Shown: positions 22,478 through 34,510 of the stretch, piece after piece
Numbering within the stretch: the first letter of the stretch is position 1
Layout: every line of letters starts with the position of its first letter
Assembly (NCBI GenBank): GCA_037176905.1
Contig: JBBBWG010030087.1
Coordinates: forward strand, 1-63,163
DNA: 63,163 nt
Direction of reading: 5' to 3'
From: Azolla pinnata
Lineage: Eukaryota; Streptophyta; Polypodiopsida; Salviniales; Salviniaceae
The notes under the pieces: generated by a model
What the model was told of the DNA's origin: nothing
The model's input: only the letters and a program-made list of their open reading frames with translations
Database searches by the model: none
Translations under genes and position numbers: made by a program

Positions 22478-24353
22478 ATGGCTACAACCAGCTTGGAAAC
22501 TTTAGTAGACCGTATGCTCTCTCTCTCTCTCTCTTCATGTATATTCATAGAATACTGGGAAACGAACCTCAGTTTTTTTTTCTTTATTTCCCCAAGTTCT
22601 TGGTGATGTCAGTTGATCTCCAGTGTTTGATGACCGTAAGCTTCATTTGAACAATTTTATCATTGTTTCATAACTTGTTTCTCTCTTTTATGGGTCAACT
22701 GAGGGGCATGTTGGGGAAAAGGAAGAAGATTGGGGAAGTCCTATGCTATTAGATTCTGCATGCATGGTTTGTGTTACGTTTCGTACACCTCTTGATTGTT
22801 GGACTGCTTTTACAGAGACAATCTCTGTCATAACCAATGATGGCCGCAACATTGTGGTACGTGTGCTTGTCCTCTAAAAGAGAGAAAATGTAGTATGAAA
22901 TCACACAGCAGACTGAAAAAAAATGTTTGCAATAACATTTCTTCAGGGCATACTCAAGGGTTTCGATCAAGCTACGAACCTTATACTAGATGAGTCTCAT
23001 GAGCGTGTATATTCAACAAAAGTAAGCATAATATGTTTTCTTTGTATAGTACTGTAAACAAGTCCTGCTGTTTTATGTTACGCATCCTTAATACGTTAAA
23101 ATCATGAGGCTGTCGAAGTTTGACTTATGAATAGGTATTGCATATTGAATTATCATCCATTTCCGTATAACTTTGTAACTTAAGATGTGAGGGCTCATTT
23201 TGGACTTTATTTTTTGTGTTTTGGCATTTGACCTTGTGGATCCTCTACGGAGTTTATGTAGGTTGAACTTCTTGGTATATATGTCGTTAGTCATCAAGGC
23301 AACACATGAGGCTCCTCCATGATTTTGGAAACAAATTGGAGCCATGTCTTTCCTCTTTTTGTTTTTTGGTCATTTTGGCATCACATTATCTAGAAGATTG
23401 TGCCATGTCAGTACTAGTTTGGAACAAAACAAATGCGTTACATGAGTCTGCCTGTTCTCATCTAAGGCTAAGGTCACAGTGATGTGGCAATAAGATAATC
23501 CTGAAACTGCTGAATTGTATTTGGTAGGCTATCTAGCTCTCTGTGAGCTATTTATGACCGAGGGAAGTTTGGAAACATGTTAGAGTTGCACAATAGTCAA
23601 GCAGATCCTACCCTCTCAACAAGAGGAGTTACTAATAACTATTTAATCGCTGGCTTCTTCTTTTTATGAGCTAAGCTCTACTACGAGTTGCACGTCTACA
23701 GCCGTTCTTGGTGTTTGTTGCAAATATAGGTTAGACCCAGTTGAGAATGCTTTAGATGTATGCAAATTTAAATATCAAACCCCAGGTGTGAATGATTTGT
23801 GTCTTCCATTCTGTAATCGTAAATTATTTTACATGAAAAGTACCTACTGGTCGAGCATTGTCACTGCTTATATAGTAACTCAAATTCCTGCTTGAATTTG
23901 GTTCTGCTTTTGGTTTATTCTCTCATTTCGGGATGATACTCACTTAGGTGTATTTCAAGAAATAGAAGAAAATCTGAGTGTTCAGATTTTTTTTTTTCAA
24001 GAATGTTCTATTTTGAGTCAATTATCTATGTATATTTTATTTGAAAAGATGAGTTTTGAATACTAAACTGCTTTCAGGCTGGAGTTGAACAACTTGTATT
24101 GGGTCTTTATATTATACGAGGAGACAACATGTATATATTCCTTCACTTGAACTCTTTGAAATTTGTGCATGATATTTATTAGATTCTTAGGCATTATATT
24201 GAAGTTTAATGTTATATTTCCACTCAGCTTTATAACCCAGTTTATTCATGCTTTCTCTCCAGTGCTGTTGTCGGGGAGCTAGATGAAGAGCTTGATGCAA
24301 GTTTGGACTTTGATCAAGTGCGCGCGCATCCTCTTAAGTCTTTGCAACATTAG
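22478..24353 (+). CDS. LSM8: U6 snRNA-associated Sm-like protein LSM8
   Basis: Five coding exons, 22478-22511, 22816-22856, 22947-23021, 24078-24130 and 24263-24353, join to 294 nt and 97 residues, the usual LSM8 length. LSM8 defines the nuclear LSM2-8 heptameric ring, which binds the U-rich 3' end of U6 snRNA and supports spliceosome assembly. In plants the ring affects splicing and stress responses. The sequence shows the LSM8 start (TSLETLVDQ), Sm1 motif (ISVITNDGRNIVGILKGFDQ, then ATNLILDESHERVYS) and Sm2 motif (GLYIIRGDNIAVVGELDEEL), ending in FDQVRAHPLK. The last six residues after HPL are not conserved in my memory of the family. The first coding exon has only 34 nt, and a leader intron ends 29 bp before the ATG. 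Confidence 0.95.
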
Positions 24354-25629
24354 CACTATATTTAGCAATAAGTTATGATAACAAACTCAACATATGTTAG
24401 CCGTAGACGTACTACTTGATATCGGCAATCTTAAACCTAGGAACCTCAATTTTTGCAAATTTACTGCTAATGTATATGTACAAGACACAAATTACACTCA
24501 ATACAAGTGATAATAGAAAATTCTAGCTCTATGGAAATTCTACTATGAACATTTGAAGTTTCCATGGAAAGTTGAGTTTCATTCCTGCTGTTTCCGTATG
24601 AATTTAATTTGTGGCTTGGCTTTGAAACAATGCCGAAATCTCGTCTGTCTCAACAAAGAATATGGTGCAGGTGGTTACAGAAAATTCTAGCTCTACGGAA
24701 GTTCTACTATGAACGTTTGAAGTTATCATTGAAAGTCGAGTTTCATTCCTGCTGCTGTTGGTGTACGAGCTTTAAGTTGCAACAAAGAATCCTCAATGCA
24801 ATAGTTTCATGTGCTAGAAATTGTGTCAGAACGTGGTTGATCCATTCTAGAATGTGATTGCTCCTCTTGAAAGGGTTTTTTTATCTGTGGATGGTTCACG
24901 CAAATATTTTATAATTATGCTAGCATAACTAAGGTCACTTCCCAATCGCAGAAGCTTCCCCCTCATGGGAATGACAAGCTCAGTGCATATAAATTCATGA
25001 GTTGGTGCATGTGTAACGTAGCGCATTTATGGAGAATCCCATTCCTTGGCATGGCGAAAGTGGGAGCAGGATGCAATGTGTTGAAAGATCAAGGGGCATT
25101 TTTATAAGGTAAAGGTAATGGCATGGAATATATTCAATTTTAACATTGTCTTGAAAAGCTAGTGTACCACATTCCTCCGAGGCTCCATTTCGGATGCAGA
25201 GCTTGCAGCAAAGAACTCCTTGCTCGTCAAACCCATGAAGGTTTTCATACCACAAATGTAAAGATGAAATCTCATCAAAATATTTGAAGATGCTCCCTTT
25301 ATGCAGACTGTGCTGCTTATGTTTTTTGTGCTACATAAATGTTCACACACACACAGAGAAAAGTTGAGAATGGGAGTCTGCAAATCTGCACAAAAGCAGA
25401 GACCTAACAGCGTGGATTCATGGAGAGGAAAATGCAGACGGAAATGCTCGTCAGTTTCCAATGGCAAGCAAATGCAAGATCATGTGGGCTTACGTATCTA
25501 TTTTGGAAGGCAAGTGTGAAAAAGGCCAAGCAAGCCTTTTCAAACCAAATCTAATTTGATCTTCTTCAATGCCCTCATTTAACCGCTGGACTGGTTTTGT
25601 TCTATAGCATTCACTGATTTGGGGGCGGG
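24354..25629. other. Intergenic region between LSM8 and the thioredoxin-like gene
   Basis: No supported CDS. An imperfect duplication is visible: GAAAATTCTAGCTCTA(T/C)GGAA, TTCTACTATGAAC and GTTTCATTCCTGCTG occur at about 24515-24595 and again at 24679-24757. The rest shows nothing I can assign. The right end (25300-25629) should contain the thioredoxin promoter. Confidence 0.5.
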
Positions 25630-26684
25630 ATGGAGGACGACCATGGATTCGTGAAAGCCTGTTGCTCATCCCAAATGTGGCATAGCAGCCTTGATGAAGC
25701 CGCCATTCAATCCAGGCTTGTATTAACAAAAGCTTTTGTGCTCCTTTTCTTCTTCCTTTTTCTCGCTTTTGGCACAAAATTCCTCCAAATCTCTCAAATT
25801 CTCATCATACCAGATCATTGGAGCCCATAAGATTGGTGCCATGATTCTCATTTAAGCAGGCGTGGATTGATGCACTCTCAGGGAGACACTGATTGTTCTT
25901 GTGTAATCATCAACATAGGAGAAACATGGCACTTCCTACCGTTGCCCAAGTTGTACATAAGTATGGCAAGCAATAATATATCGGTGCATAGATTCAAGGG
26001 TTCTACATAAGTATGGCAAGCAATAATCTATCTGTGCATAGATTCAAGGGTGGTGCACTTAATGGTGTGCAGTTAATGATGGTCGAATGATTTTGAAGAG
26101 TTAACTCTAAAAAGAATTTTCAAAAAGGGATGCAATGCTATCAAACATTATACACATCTGGTTCTTTTTCTTGCAGGTCGTGGTGGAATTCAAGGCCAAA
26201 TGGTGTGGGTCCTGCAGGCTCATGGCCCCCTCTTTTGCAGAGCTTTCGCGGAAGCACCTTCAACTCCTCTTCGTCACCATTGACGTCGACGAGGTGCCGG
26301 TAAAACTCTCGGATCGAAAACATGCATTGTTCTTATTATTGTCTCTTGCATCATCATCATCAGTGGACCGCTGACATGAAGAGCTTCTCCAGAGTTGTTG
26401 TGATGATGCATCATGCAAATCGACATAGCCCCGCCCCCGCAACGGAATCAAATGGAACGAACTGATTGTTGGATTCGTTCTTGTTTTGTTCCTTTACAAT
26501 GTAGGATATCGCAGCACAATGGGATTTGCGAGGATTGCCGACGTTCGTGCTAATCAAGGATAAGAGGGAGGTGGACAGGATGATCGGGGCGAGCAAAGAG
26601 GAGCTGGAGAAGAGGCTTATGTTCCATGTCCAGCCACCAGCACCGCCACCATCATCGTCATCATCGTCGAAGAAGAAGAGATGA
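25630..26684 (+). CDS. Thioredoxin h-like protein with WCGSC active site
   Basis: Three exons, 25630-25719, 26177-26299 and 26505-26684, join in phase 0 to 393 nt and 130 residues. The thioredoxin fold is clear: VVVEFKAKWCGSCRLMAPSF, LLFVTIDVDEVP, and IAAQWDLRGLPTFVLIKDKR with the cis-Pro loop (LPTF). Thioredoxins reduce disulfides in target proteins in cytosol, mitochondria or membranes depending on the isoform. The active site at residues 39-43 is WCGSC, where classic members have WCGPC; both cysteines are kept, so redox activity is expected but with a changed potential. The C-terminus carries a Pro- and Ser-rich tail ending in KKKR, which is unusual for h-type thioredoxins. No transit peptide is evident. 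The N-terminus has two extra cysteines (KACCSS). Intron positions match the three-exon pattern of plant thioredoxin h genes. Confidence 0.88.
25951..26052. repeat. 50-bp tandem duplication in thioredoxin intron 1
   Basis: TACATAAGTATGGCAAGCAA, TAATATATC(G/T)GTGCATAG and ATTCAAGGGT occur twice in succession, with two or three substitutions. Confidence 0.9.
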
Positions 26685-29600
26685 GGTCTACAAATTCCTA
26701 TCGAATTCCGCCAATAGTCTTCACAAGAATTTATGGTGGCATCTTTGATGCATTCTCTTTCTTCTTTCTTTAATCCATCCTTACAAATCTAGTCGCATTC
26801 TCGTTGCAGTGCATGGAATTCGATGCACCGCTGCTCGCAGAACAGAACACAGGAACAAAGGAAAAAAAGAGGAAAGAAACCCTATTCCTTTCCGCAGCCG
26901 TCGGCAACAGTGGTTCATCGTCTAGCACCATGGAGAACATACACCTCTAAAAAGAGCTGACAGCATTGGAACAATCGATCCGGACCTGCCCTCCTCCACG
27001 AGCTACTGTATGTCATTGACTCCAATTAGATATGTCTTCTCATGTCTTCGAAGCATCGGAATCGATCCAAGTTGTTATCCGAGTAGTAATCAAGAAATTA
27101 GAGCATGGAATTGGTGCAATGTTTCGTTTTAGCTCGAGACCATGGAGCGATCTCAACAGTGAAAATGGGATCAACAAGCTCCTATCCCAGATTCTCGCTC
27201 GAACCTGACTACTACCACCAGTTTGCTCTACATCAATGTTGTTTTGGCTTTGCAGATTTGGTACCCTACCATGCAAAATGTCGACTTTGCATATTAGCAA
27301 TCAACAAGATGCTTTTTATTATTATAAGGTGGCTTGTGGATCATACAGGGATATACATGATGTTCCTTCGCAGATGGCTATATAATATATGTATATATTG
27401 AACACAAGACTTGCAAAGAGATGCCTTTGGAAGCGCGTGTTGACTTTTGCGAATGATTCGGAGTGGAAAGTCAAGTCTATGGTTTTCGAACAAGCAGCTC
27501 CATAGAAGTTAGAACTCCCTTTGCAATGGCCCCTCCGTTCCAGCGAGGAACAGCAATGGCTGATCCGATCCAATCCGATCGATCGATCGATCGATCGATG
27601 GAAGGAGAGAGAGAGAGAGAGAAAGAGAGAGGGAGACAGAGAGAGGAACTGGGCCCATGTTGGGGCTGATTTGGTGGTATAGGGTGTCAAAAAAAAAAAA
27701 AGCCATGAGACTAGTCCCCGACTTGACAGCTGCGACAAATTTGTCAAAGCTCCTCCGAGAGTTGGTTGGGCTTTCAGCATAGTAGTCGTCGCGATGTTTG
27801 TGCAGGCTTTCGGGCGTATAAGCAGCCCAACGTCCTCTGTTTGTACTGTTTCGGACAAGAGAGCTGCTCTGTGGAAAGTAACTATGGAGATGGTTGCAGA
27901 GTTTCGTGCCTCAGCACACGCACGCACATGTTAGAACCAGCCATTTGTGGTCGAGCTTAGCTTTCCATAGATTTTTTTTCTATCGAGTTGTCGAGAACAG
28001 AAGCCTCTTCTTGAGCACCAGAATGAGCAACAGAGGAAGAAGAAGAAGAAGAAGAAGAAGAAGAAGCGTCGATCGGATGCCCACATTCCTCTTTTCGCTC
28101 GCGCTACTGTTTCTTTATGTCCCTTGGGAAAAAAAAGGTTATATTGGAGCCGAACCTTCCCTTCCTTGTTTGGTCGCGATTCGCAGCTGATCTCTGCAGT
28201 TTAGTCGGTGGATCGTCATTCTGCTTTTTCCATCTTAAATGACCCCGCCCCAACCCCCAGCTTTCTGTTAATCGCTCCATCGGAGCGGCATCAGGAGAAA
28301 ACATCGGATCAGAAGAGCAGCGAGACAGTAAGTGAGACATGACTCGGATGTTATGGGCACAACCTTACGAACCGATGCTGCTGCGAATACCTGAGCTAAG
28401 TAAGGGTAAAGAGAGAGAGAGAGAGAGAGAGAGAGGCATGTGTTATAAAAATGTCACATGGGCACCAGCTACCTCCTTTCATTACGGCAATTCCCCAAGG
28501 CACTATATATCGATCAAAGGCTCTATTCTATCGAGACCTCCCTCGATTCCACCCTTAAGGCCGTAGAAATGACTCTCGCCTTTGAATCATTCTTAACATT
28601 TTTGCGCCTATGCTCTCACATCTAAGCCCATGAATGCCGCATTATGATTAGGTCCGGCACGTTCGTGCACATCCATCCAGCCTTCTTCGGATCGCATCCT
28701 AGCTGTTGCGCGCATGTTGGATCCATAAACAAGTACACGGGAACGGACGCAATTACAATAAGAGATGAAGAAGAAGGAGAAGAAGAAGATCAAGGGGAAA
28801 GAAGAAGAATCGTAGCCTAGGGAACGAGGTTTGTTTTAGTCGCGACGACGATTCCATGCTGAGAGAAATCGGAACGGAGGGAGAGGGGACATGACACCTT
28901 TGCATTACAATGCATTCTTCCGCGTTTTCTCCGATCGAGGCGAGTACATTCGTGCCATAGATATATATACATATTTAGATAGATATCGATCGATCGGCCG
29001 GGCGTACCATGGTGTGCCCATACTTGTCATTGACTATATTTCTATATATATATATATATATATCAAGTGTTGCTTGTTCGACGAACGGTTCACTAGCGTT
29101 TGCTGATAGCCGGGGTTAAGCCTTGGGGAGGAAGCGCGGGGGAAGAGAGAGCTTATCTGATTTCACGGCACGGCGGGATAGCTGAGAAACCAGGTGTATA
29201 TAGGACTGAGAACAAACCCATATGGTCACACGACATACCCCTGAACACGTATGTACATTCGTATCGTTTAATCCCATCTATGGTTCCACCCTGATTCTAA
29301 TCGTAACAAAACGTTAGTGTCCAAGAAGGCGGAGCGATCGGGGTAACGATGCTCTTCTGTCATGAGAGGGGGATCATTCACTGTGTAGTCTGTATGCGGC
29401 GGGCATGGACCGTAAAACATTCGCAAGCTTCTGGGTTTTGCACACACGAATGTAAGTTTGCCGACATTTTCGCGAATGTTTCATATGCGTAGTTTTATCG
29501 TTTCGAGTTAATTTTTTAAGACCAATCAAGAAATCTTTCCGATTTGTTTCAGAGAAACCAATTCATTCGTATTGCTTGAGGATTTTAGATAATACTATTG

Positions 29601-29892
29601 AGCATTCCTTCTCTCTGGTCCGAAGGATTCTTTGTGGGGATTTAGAGCGAATCGCGAGCGCTGGAATCGATTCGCGATTGCGTTTTGCAGCTTGCGAAAG
29701 TATGGTTGGTTCGATGTGTGCGGGGCATGCAGCACAGCATGCATGCATGCAGGTATGTTCTACAAAAGAGCCGCCGACGAATGGCGATGTCGATGATTCG
29801 AGTGAAGCGAGCGAGTCGGAATCTGATGGTGCCACAACGTGCGCGTCAACATTAAGCCGGTTACCATGTTAACATCGGAGATAAACAGGCAC

Positions 29893-29923
<31 letters not shown>

Positions 29924-30167
29924 CATACGCGCAGCATACATATAGCATATGCATATGTATGTATACGCATGCATAGCATACAGTGTGTGTATGTGTCGGT
30001 CCGGTAGGTCCGAGATGTATACGACAGCGACAGAACCGCACACATACATGCATGCATACATACATCGGCTTTGCCGAATTGTGGCGAGCCCATCTTCTAG
30101 AAAGTTCTCTCTTACGCATCATATTTTGTAATCATCGTCATGATGACGGCGACGGCGTCGGTGGCAG

Positions 30168-30203
<36 letters not shown>

Positions 30204-31151
30204 AATAATCGGGCCGGATTTTCTTTTGTTGAATCGTCGAGTCGTTGCGCCATGTGCATGGGCTGGCGCACGACGACGAATTGCAGCATCGTCTCGCTCG
30301 GGCTTCTCTGTGTACAGATCTACACTTGCCCGACGTATCGATACATTCCGTATATATATCTCTTCAACGTTGTTTACATAGAAACTACAACGCATCACTA
30401 TTTGTCCTTGTGTCGTCACAACAACGTACTTCATCATTAGTCCAAATGAGCATTTCCTTCCCGATTATATAACTAACTAATGCCGGAATATTTCTGGAAC
30501 GTATGCATACACACACACACGCACACATGCATGCATGCATGCATGCATACATGCACGACAGAATTCCATCGCGCAGACTCATGTGGCATTAATAGGAATG
30601 GCAACAATGTTTGAATGTAAAAGCTTCGTGAAGAACGATTCAAACAATACCCAAAAATAACACTGGATCGGCATGCACCCATCGATGGCATGGCGCCCAT
30701 GCATGCATGCACCCATCGATGGCATGGCATGCCGCGCATGCATGCATCCATCGATGGCATGCATGCATCCATCGATGGCATGGCACGCCACGCATGCATG
30801 CATCCATCGATGGCATGGCACGCATGCATGCATCCATCGATGGCATGGCATGCATGCATAGAGACAGAGACAGACAGACAACGAGAGACAGACAGGGAAA
30901 CTTTTTGGAGCGATTGGGCGAAAACAAAAAAAAGAAAAAGAGAAAGAAAATCCGAGTCGATTTAATTGAACAAAGCCACCAGAAAAGAAAGAAACAAAAA
31001 AAACGAGAAAACACAAAAATTCGGGGAAAAAATGGGGGCCCCACTTCGCTGGCCTCCCAAATAACAAATAAAACAAATAAAACCTTAAAACAAAACAAAC
31101 GACCTTTTGTTGCGAATTTCTGTATTTGTTTTTCGTTTTCTTTTTTCTTTT

Positions 31152-31187
<36 letters not shown>

Positions 31188-32074
31188 TGATAATATTAGA
31201 TAGATAGATATATATATATAGTAAAACAAAAAGAAAAAAGAGGAAAAATATCTGAAAATTGGGAACTGGCACGTGTGGCAGATGGATGCATGCATGCCCC
31301 CGCGGTGCATACACATGCATGCATGCCATGCGCACGCATGCCATGGCATCCATCCAGGCACACAAATGGCATCCATGCATGGATGATGATGCGCATGCGT
31401 GGCGTGCCTACATCCAGCCCCGGCGCGCACATGCATGCATGCATGCATTGCGAGCATACATTCATACATCACAAACACAGGAAGAGGAGGCCACTCCTTC
31501 TCCACTTCCGCTCTGCGTCTTTCCTGCTCTTCTTCTGCATCGCCCTCGCCCTCGCCCTCGCCATCGCCATCGCCGCTGAGCTCCTTCCTCCACCGAAGCA
31601 GCAGGTGGACACCCAACCAACCCACTCAGAGTGACCGAGAGAGAGGCCACCCAGAGACAGAGAATCGGATGAGGATGCGGATGAGGAGCTGCTGCTGCTG
31701 CTGGAATGATGAGCATCCGCGTTGCCCTCCTCCGCTTACCCACTGCGATGATCCGCCCCTCCACCATCGCCATCGATCCACCCGCATTCTTCCCTAGGGC
31801 CTGTTCCTTTATATGAAAGGAAGGACGAGATTCCCACCCCCATTGGTTGGGCCTCATCCTCGCTCGCTCGCTCGCTCGCTCACAGAGAGATTGGATGGAT
31901 GCACACGAGTCTGTCGTCTTCGATTCATAGATAGATATTAGGTAGATAGACAGATTGATTGAGATATGCATAGAATGCTGCTGCTGCTGCTGCTGCTGGA
32001 TGATTCTTGATTTGCCTGCGCCGGTTCTCCGAATCTAGATAGATACCTATCGACTACAGTTACTCCGCCCTGCC
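26685..32074. other. Gene-poor, microsatellite-rich region upstream of the GATL gene
   Basis: I find no gene here over 5.4 kb. Long ORFs exist on both strands but consist of microsatellite translations (Cys-Met-His, Tyr-Ile, Ser-Leu runs). Content includes (GATC)n at 27577-27598, (GA)n at 27606-27640 and 28410-28434, (AAG)n at 28037-28066, (AT)n at 29045-29062 and 31166-31187, (ATAC)n at 29893-29921, (GGC GAC)n at 30146-30200, and a dense CATGCATG region at 30520-31450. The last 200 bp contain CTG and CTC/CATC runs that lead into the GATL gene. Confidence 0.6.
30671..30857. repeat. Palindromic minisatellite built from CCATCGATGG and GCATGCATGC
   Basis: Six perfect CCATCGATGG palindromes lie at 30679, 30713, 30748, 30769, 30804 and 30834, with spacings of 34, 35, 21, 35 and 30 bp. 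Between them lie GCATGCATGC-like palindromes and GGCATGGCA linkers. Almost every base belongs to a self-complementary element. Confidence 0.93.
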
Positions 32075-33961
32075 ATGGTCGGGCCACATCCTCCTCCTCC
32101 TCCTCCTCATCATCATCACCACCATTGGCAGCAGCATCACCAGCATCCTGCTGCTGCTGCTGCTGTTATCGGGAGCGAAGCTGCTGGAGGCGCGAGGGCG
32201 GATCGGCATCGCCGGCATCGTGATCATCATCATCATCAGCATCATCAGCATCAGCATCATCGTCATCATCATCATGTGCGCATCCTGGTGCTGTGGTGCG
32301 TGGTGGCGCTGATGAGCGCGGCAGGCGCGAGGCAGAGCGAGTCNNNNNNNNNNNNNNNNNNNNNNNNNNNNNNNNNNNNNNNNNNNNNNNNNNNNNNNNN
32401 NNNNNNNNNNNNNNNNNNNNNNNNNNNNNNNNNNNNNNNNNNNCATCATCATGTGCGCATCCTGGTGCTGTGGTGCGTGGTGGCGCTGATGAGCGCGGCA
32501 GGCGCGAGGCAGAGCGAGTCGGCGAGGGCGGGCAGGGGGGCGGCCAACGTGCTGCAGCTCCTGAGAGGGCGATCGCAGGAGGAGTGGCCGTCGCCGCCGC
32601 CGCCGCCGCCATGGGCGCCGCAACCGCCGGCGACGCCGACGCCGACGGAGCAAGAAGGAGGAGGAGGAGGAGGAGGAGGAGGAGGAGGAGGAGGAGTGAC
32701 AGCACAAGGACAGGAGGCAACAGGGGCAAAGGGGGAGGAGGAGGAGGAGGAAGGGGAGCAGAGGAGAAGGGATGCGAACGGGGAATCATCTGCCGAAGCG
32801 GATGCAGCAGCAGATGGCGACGACGACGACGACGACGAGGCGGCGGATGGAGATGCCGACAGGGAGGAGGAGGATGGAGAAGAAGAAGAGGAGGAGGAGG
32901 ATGGAGAAGAAGAAGAAGAGGAGGAATGGCCCAAGTTCCGGGAGGCGCCGGCGTTCCGCAACGGGAAGGAGTGCCCGGCGGCGGGAAGGGCGGCGGCGGC
33001 GGGAAGGGCGGCGATGTGCGGCGGCGGCGGGAGCGAGACGGTGCACGTGGCGATGACGCTGGACGGCAACTACCTGCGCGGGTCGGCGGCGGCGGTGCTG
33101 TCGATCGTGCAGCACGCGGCGTGCCCCGAGAACGTGGCCTTCCACTTCGTGGCGGAGGGCGGGCGGCGGCGGCGGCGGCGGCTGGCGGCGGCGCTGCGGG
33201 GGGCGTTCCCGTACCTGCGGATGGGCGTGTACCGGTTCGCGGCGGCGGCGGCGGTGGCGGAGCGCATCTCGGCGGCGGTGAGGCCGGCGCTGGAGCAGCC
33301 GCTCAACTACGCGCGGGCCTACCTGCCGGAGATCCTGCCGCGCTGCGTGGGCCGCGTCATCTACCTCGACTCGGACGTCGTGCTCGTGGACGACGTCGCC
33401 AAGCTGTGGGCCGTGGACCTCGGCGGCGGCGGCGGCGGCGATGATGGCGGCGGCGCCGCGCTGGCGGCGGCGGAGCACTGCCACGCCAACTTCACGCGCT
33501 ACTTCACCGACCGCTTCTGGGCGGACCCCGCGCTGGTGGCGGCGGCGGGCTTCGCCGCGCGGCCCTCGCCGCCCTGCTACTTCAACACGGGCGTCATGCT
33601 CCTCGACCTCGCGCTCTGGCGCCGCCGCCGCCTCACGCGCCGCATCGAGGCCTGGATGGACGTCCAGAAGCGCGCCCGCATCTACGACCTCGGCTCCCTC
33701 CCCCCGTTCCTCCTCGTCTTCGCCGGCGCCGTGCGCCCCGTGGCGCCGCGCTGGAACCAGCACGGCCTCGGCGGCGACAACCTCCTCGGCCTCTGCCGCT
33801 CCCTCCACCCCGGCCCCGTCTCGCTGCTCCACTGGAGCGGCAAGGGCAAGCCCTGGGCCCGCCTCGACAACCGCACGCCCTGCCCGCTCGACGCCCTCTG
33901 GGCGCCCTACGACCTCCTGCAGCGCCGCCCCGACCACGCCTCCTTCCTCCTGCACAGCTAG
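32075..33961 (+). CDS. GATL family galacturonosyltransferase-like protein (GT8), coding region broken by an assembly gap
   Basis: The C-terminal 305 residues (33040-33958) are a clear GT8 domain of the GATL clade: [45 protein letters not shown] (the metal-binding DxD), [50 protein letters not shown] and [10 protein letters not shown]. GATLs act in the Golgi on pectin or xylan biosynthesis. The clade is normally intronless and about 350 residues; no intron is needed here. This protein is far longer because a low-complexity stretch of Gly, Glu and Asp runs (32655-32935) separates the hydrophobic N-terminal segment ([17 protein letters not shown]) from the catalytic domain. A 100-N gap at 32344-32443 lies between two identical 77-bp copies; removing one copy and the gap (177 bases) keeps the frame and gives about 569 residues. 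The start at 32075 is tentative, as it places a His-rich run before the signal anchor. Confidence 0.88.
   Translation: MVGPHPPPPPPHHHHHHWQQHHQHPAAAAAVIGSEAAGGARADRHRRHRDHHHHQHHQHQHHRHHHHVRILVLWCVVALMSAAGARQSEXXXXXXXXXXXXXXXXXXXXXXXXXXXXXXXXXXHHHVRILVLWCVVALMSAAGARQSESARAGRGAANVLQLLRGRSQEEWPSPPPPPPWAPQPPATPTPTEQEGGGGGGGGGGGGGVTAQGQEATGAKGEEEEEEGEQRRRDANGESSAEADAAADGDDDDDDEAADGDADREEEDGEEEEEEEDGEEEEEEEWPKFREAPAFRNGKECPAAGRAAAAGRAAMCGGGGSETVHVAMTLDGNYLRGSAAAVLSIVQHAACPENVAFHFVAEGGRRRRRRLAAALRGAFPYLRMGVYRFAAAAAVAERISAAVRPALEQPLNYARAYLPEILPRCVGRVIYLDSDVVLVDDVAKLWAVDLGGGGGGDDGGGAALAAAEHCHANFTRYFTDRFWADPALVAAAGFAARPSPPCYFNTGVMLLDLALWRRRRLTRRIEAWMDVQKRARIYDLGSLPPFLLVFAGAVRPVAPRWNQHGLGGDNLLGLCRSLHPGPVSLLHWSGKGKPWARLDNRTPCPLDALWAPYDLLQRRPDHASFLLHS
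32267..32520. repeat. 100-N assembly gap flanked by identical 77-bp sequences
   Basis: Bases 32267-32343 and 32444-32520 are identical, from CATCATCATGTGCGC to GCAGAGCGAGTC, and the 100 Ns sit between them. The round length suggests a placeholder. The two contig ends most likely overlap and should be merged. Confidence 0.9.
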
Positions 33962-34110
33962 CTACGGCTTCAGCCACAGCTTCCGCTTCCTACCTATACA
34001 TACATATAGCTGTCGAGCCATAACAAGCTCGAGCTCGATCCAGCCATAACAAGCTCGAGCTTCGGTTGCTATATACGCTCTCTCTCTCTCTCTAACATTC
34101 GATCCTTCGC

Positions 34111-34510
34111 TCTATGCATCGGATCCTTATCCATCCTCGTCCATCCTCGTCCATCCTTGTCGATCCTTTCATCCATCCCTTGATCCTTCGATCCTTCGCT
34201 CTACATCCGATCCCTCCATCCTTCCTTCGATCCTTCGCTCTATACATCCGATCCCTCCATCCTTCCTTCCATCCTTCGCTCTATACATTCGATCCCTCCA
34301 TCCTTCCTTCGATCCTTCGCACCATACATTCGACCCTTCTTCGATCCTTCCTTCGATCCTTCGCTCTATACATTCGACCCTTCTTCGATCCTTCCTTCGA
34401 TCCTTCGCTCTATACATTGGATCCTTCCTCGATCCTTCCTTCGATCCTTCGCTCTATACATTGGATCCTCCTTCGATCCTTCGCTCCACATTGGATCCTT
34501 CTTCCATCCT
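34111..34510. repeat. Minisatellite, unit about 42 bp, 3' of the GATL gene
   Basis: Units read TTCGATCCTTCGCTCTATAC, then ATTCGA(T/C)CC(C/T) and a CCATCCTTCC-like end. CGCTCTATACAT-like cores fall near 34195, 34237, 34278, 34317, 34362, 34406, 34449 and 34480. The array starts about 150 bp after the stop codon and probably lies in or near the 3' UTR. Confidence 0.88.

Noticed and set aside
27322..27927. A 201-residue ORF on the minus strand
   Set aside because: Contains Leu-Ser runs from (GA)n and Ile-Asp-Arg runs from (GATC)n; shows no family motif.
30579..31625. A 348-residue ORF on the minus strand
   Set aside because: Its translation is Cys/His/Met/Tyr-Ile runs from CATGCATG, TATA and CACA repeats; no motif or splice support.
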